From Nosocomiicoccus massiliensis (lineage in GTDB: Bacteria > Bacillota > Bacilli > Staphylococcales > Salinicoccaceae), in NCBI RefSeq assembly GCF_002871345.2, contig NZ_CP136964.1:620001-684000 (forward strand): 64,000 nucleotides of DNA, given 5' to 3'. Shown here one piece after another: positions 61,797 through 64,000 of the stretch; positions within the stretch are counted from its first letter, which is position 1, and every line of letters begins with the position of its first letter. The translations under genes were made by a program, and so were the position numbers. The notes below the pieces were generated by a model. The model made no database searches. It saw only the letters and a list, made by a program, of their open reading frames with translations, and was not told the origin of the DNA.

Positions 61797-62924
61797 TTAA
61801 CCCTCTTGTATACCTTTTAGCATTTCTTCTTTTACTGCTTCGTCTGTTTCTTTACTGTAGCGCTCGTGAATATAATCGAGTGCTCTATCGCCTAAAATTT
61901 GTCCAATCGCCCAGTACGCTGTCCCTTTAATGACAGGGCGTACGTCGTTTTCTGCGACGTCTTTTAACGTCGGGATCGCACTTTCTTCTTTAAAATGTGC
62001 GAGCGCGATAATTGCGTTACGCTGTAACGGATTTTTACCGCGCCATACACCTGCTAAGTGACCATACGTCTCTTTGAATTCTCTATTTGACACTTTTAAA
62101 AGACTCGTTAATTCCGGCTTTAAAATTTCTGGCTCTAGTATAATATCGTCTTGCTGGGTATTGATACCAACGTTTAACGGGCACACTTGCTGACACGTGT
62201 CACATCCGTAAATTCTATTACCGATGGACTTACGATACTCGTCTGGCACAAATGTTTTCGTCTGTGTTAAAAACGATATACACTTTTTAGAATCGAGTTG
62301 TCCGTTGCCAACGAGTGCTCCCGTTGGACAGCGGTCAATACAAATCGTACAGTCCCCACAAGTTCCAACGAGTGGTTTATCTGGCGGAAACGGAATGCTA
62401 ATAAGCATTTCACCTAAGTACGTCCACGTGCCAAGTTTCGGATTGATTATAAATCCGTTTTTACCGACAAATCCGAGACCACTTCGTAGCGCAACTTCTC
62501 TATCAGATAAAACACCCGTATCGACCATAGACATCGTTTCAACACCGTCGACTCGTTCTTTTATAAACGCCTCTAACTTTTCGAGCCTCGTTCTAAGTAA
62601 ATGATGGTAATCAAATCCCCAAGAAGACCTCGCGAATATACCACGACGTTCGCCTTTACGAGACTTCGGTGCGTCTTTTGGTAGACGATTCGGATACCCA
62701 ACTGCAATCGCGATAATTGAACGCGCACTCGGGAGAGACAACTTCGGATTTACACGCTCTTCAATCGTCCCTTTTTCAAAACCAGATTCATAATTGTTTT
62801 CGTAGTACGAAATTAATTTATCTCTAAACTCATGAAACGGTTCTGCTGTCGTAAAACCAATTTCGTCAATGCCGATTGTATGTGCGTATTCTATTATTTC
62901 ATCTTTTAACTTTTGATAGTCCAT
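61797..62924 (-). CDS. queG: Epoxyqueuosine reductase QueG
   Basis: 375 residues. Last step of queuosine synthesis in tRNA. The N-terminal cobalamin-binding region is followed by two 4Fe-4S cysteine sets (CGDCTICIDRCPTGAL and CDTCQQVCPLN), and HEAT-like repeats at the C-terminus (about 290-375). Completes, with queD/queE, part of the pathway present in this window. Confidence 0.95.
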   Translation of the reverse strand: MDYQKLKDEIIEYAHTIGIDEIGFTTAEPFHEFRDKLISYYENNYESGFEKGTIEERVNPKLSLPSARSIIAIAVGYPNRLPKDAPKSRKGERRGIFARSSWGFDYHHLLRTRLEKLEAFIKERVDGVETMSMVDTGVLSDREVALRSGLGFVGKNGFIINPKLGTWTYLGEMLISIPFPPDKPLVGTCGDCTICIDRCPTGALVGNGQLDSKKCISFLTQTKTFVPDEYRKSIGNRIYGCDTCQQVCPLNVGINTQQDDIILEPEILKPELTSLLKVSNREFKETYGHLAGVWRGKNPLQRNAIIALAHFKEESAIPTLKDVAENDVRPVIKGTAYWAIGQILGDRALDYIHERYSKETDEAVKEEMLKGIQEG

Positions 62925-62945
62925 ACGCCACCTCTTTAAATAGAT

Positions 62946-62971
62946 TAAAAAAGAAGCCGAAGTTGGCTTCT
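62946..62971 (-). terminator. Terminator of the DUF6176-like gene
   Basis: AGAAGCC/GGCTTCT stem followed by six T on the minus strand, just at the end of the 62973 gene. Confidence 0.8.
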
Positions 62972-62972
62972 T

Positions 62973-63320
62973 TTAATACTGCATTGCTTTTTTTATACGA
63001 TCAGGAATGATGAGTACCTCTGACACCATGTCTTCCGGATGGAACGTGTGATCAATACAGTCTTCAAAAAAGTCGATATGTGTTTGATCAATCGGTGAAG
63101 TCGTTTCACTTTCTGCTGCTTCTTTATCTTGAATTGTATACCAGTAAAGATATTCTACATCGTTAAACGCTTCACGGAAAATCGTCTCGACATATACTTT
63201 TTCACCTTCGACGTTACGAATGACACCTTCCATATTTTCTTGGATGTATTTCAACCAGCGGTCTACTTTTTTAGACTTACCTGGCTTCACTCTAAATTTA
63301 GTTAATTCCACTTTATACAT
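62973..63320 (-). CDS. DUF6176-like small protein
   Basis: 115 residues, no membrane segment. Pattern KVDRWLKYIQENMEGVIRNVEGEKVYVETIFREAF and WYTIQDKEAAESETTSPIDQTHIDFFEDCID resembles the DUF6176 family, which looks like a ferredoxin-like dimeric barrel. Function unknown. GAGGTGAA before ATG 63320; monocistronic. Confidence 0.75.
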   Translation of the reverse strand: MYKVELTKFRVKPGKSKKVDRWLKYIQENMEGVIRNVEGEKVYVETIFREAFNDVEYLYWYTIQDKEAAESETTSPIDQTHIDFFEDCIDHTFHPEDMVSEVLIIPDRIKKAMQY

Positions 63321-63441
63321 TTATTTCACCTCTTGCGATATGCAAATAAACATTCTAAAATGATACTCAATACATTATTAGATTATACACTTATTTTAGA
63401 ATATCTCCACACCTATTATAAAGAAAGGATTGAGACAATTT

Positions 63442-63987
63442 ATGCTTATTTTAGCATCTGGATCACCGAAACGGCAAGAGTTATTAAAACAAGTCGAATT
63501 AAACTTTTTAACTATTATCCCAAACGTTGACGAATCTTCTGTCACTGAAAGAGATCCACAGAAGAAAGCAATGGCTCTCGCAAGCTTAAAATCATACGCG
63601 ATTGATAACGACGAAGACATTATTTTATCGTGTGACACACTCATACAGTTTAACGGTGAAATATTAGAAAAGCCGGCTGACCGAGCCGACGCACGCCACA
63701 TGCTTAAAATGCTATCGGGCAAAACGCATACTGTTATTTCAGCAGCACTCCTGCGTAAAGGTGACACTGAAATACCAATCGTTAGAGAAACTGAAGTCGA
63801 GTTCTTCGAGTTAGACGATAAAGAAATCGAACACTACTTAAACACAGACGAACCATATGACAAAGCAGCAGCCTACGGTATCCAGGGACTCGGCGCGAAG
63901 TTTGTTAAGCGAATCTCCGGCGATTACAACGCTGTCGTTGGATTACCACTTGGAGATGTGTGTCGGGAACTGAGATTTTTTGAATAA
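63442..63987 (+). CDS. maf: Maf-family nucleotide pyrophosphatase
   Basis: 181 residues from ATG 63442 (MLILASGSPKRQELL), with AAAGGA 13 nt upstream; the longer frame starts with TTG 63430. House-cleaning enzyme that hydrolyses non-canonical dNTPs (dTTP/UTP type). Conserved ASGSPKRQELL, SCDTLIQFNGEILEKPAD, and the C-terminal GIQGLGAKFVKRISGDYNAVVGLPL. Complete within the window. Confidence 0.94.
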   Translation: MLILASGSPKRQELLKQVELNFLTIIPNVDESSVTERDPQKKAMALASLKSYAIDNDEDIILSCDTLIQFNGEILEKPADRADARHMLKMLSGKTHTVISAALLRKGDTEIPIVRETEVEFFELDDKEIEHYLNTDEPYDKAAAYGIQGLGAKFVKRISGDYNAVVGLPLGDVCRELRFFE

Positions 63988-64000
63988 GGAATAACACTTG

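Overview
This window comes from an AT-rich low-GC Gram-positive of the family Staphylococcaceae. The evidence is the block hemE-hemH-hemY / traP / ecsAB / hit / ytxH-like / prsA / yhaM-yhaN-yhaO / yheA-yheB, a comK next to an IDEAL-domain gene, an AirSR-type two-component system and a staphylococcal SNase-type nuclease. Details such as a class I ribonucleotide reductase with the ATP-cone on the beta subunit, queuosine genes and an SceD/Rpf-like wall enzyme suggest a genus near Nosocomiicoccus/Jeotgalicoccus/Macrococcus rather than S. aureus. The genus is my inference.

Layout. 1-3760: right-hand remains of a Tn554-like transposon carrying cadC-cadA (cadmium/zinc efflux), with a decayed tnpB'-tnpC' and a radC fragment that stops at the HNHPSGD motif, the kind of place where Tn554 inserts. 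3808-9028: iadA, a NhaC-type antiporter, a membrane-anchored unknown protein, a secreted transglycosylase and queD-queE. 9153-22227: a 13.1-kb integrated element between 28-bp direct repeats at the 3' end of a tRNA-Ser gene. It has integrase, divergent repressors, Pri-Rep replication genes, an iteron origin and a complete capsid/packaging set (portal, protease, HK97 capsid, connector, HNH, TerS, TerL, head closure), but no tail and no lysis genes. This is the layout of a capsid-forming phage-inducible chromosomal island (cf-PICI), a satellite that would need a helper phage for tails. 22213-24116: tRNA genes on both strands around an SNase gene and a candidate C-rich-loop sRNA. 24189-24510: a 51-bp-period repeat array. 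24572-27626: the ribonucleotide reductase operon with two NrdR boxes. 27865-35957: comK, IDEAL-domain gene, cupin, permease, lipoate ligase, haem genes and traP.

36002-40458: a BceRSAB-type peptide-sensing/detoxification module flanked by 26-bp direct repeats, one of which is the 3' end of ecsB. It looks like a small island, and its sensor kinase has an in-frame stop. 40460-51678: ecsBA, hit, ytxH-like, prsA, yhaMNO, yheAB and an XRE regulator. 52029-53373: a complete IS30-family element. 53558-63987: CDF transporter, airRS, bdbC plus a thioredoxin-like partner, an RluA-type pseudouridine synthase, fumC, small proteins, nitroreductase, trmL, queG and maf.

Functional links: QueD, QueE and QueG belong to the queuosine pathway whose tRNA targets (Asp, Asn, His) are also encoded here. 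HemE, HemH and HemY form the coproporphyrin-dependent haem branch. YhaMNO are a nuclease/ATPase group. BdbC with the thioredoxin-like protein probably handles extracytoplasmic disulfides. A recurring local feature is very compact gene spacing, with promoter -10 elements placed inside the loop of the preceding gene's terminator (lplA, bceA, fumC).
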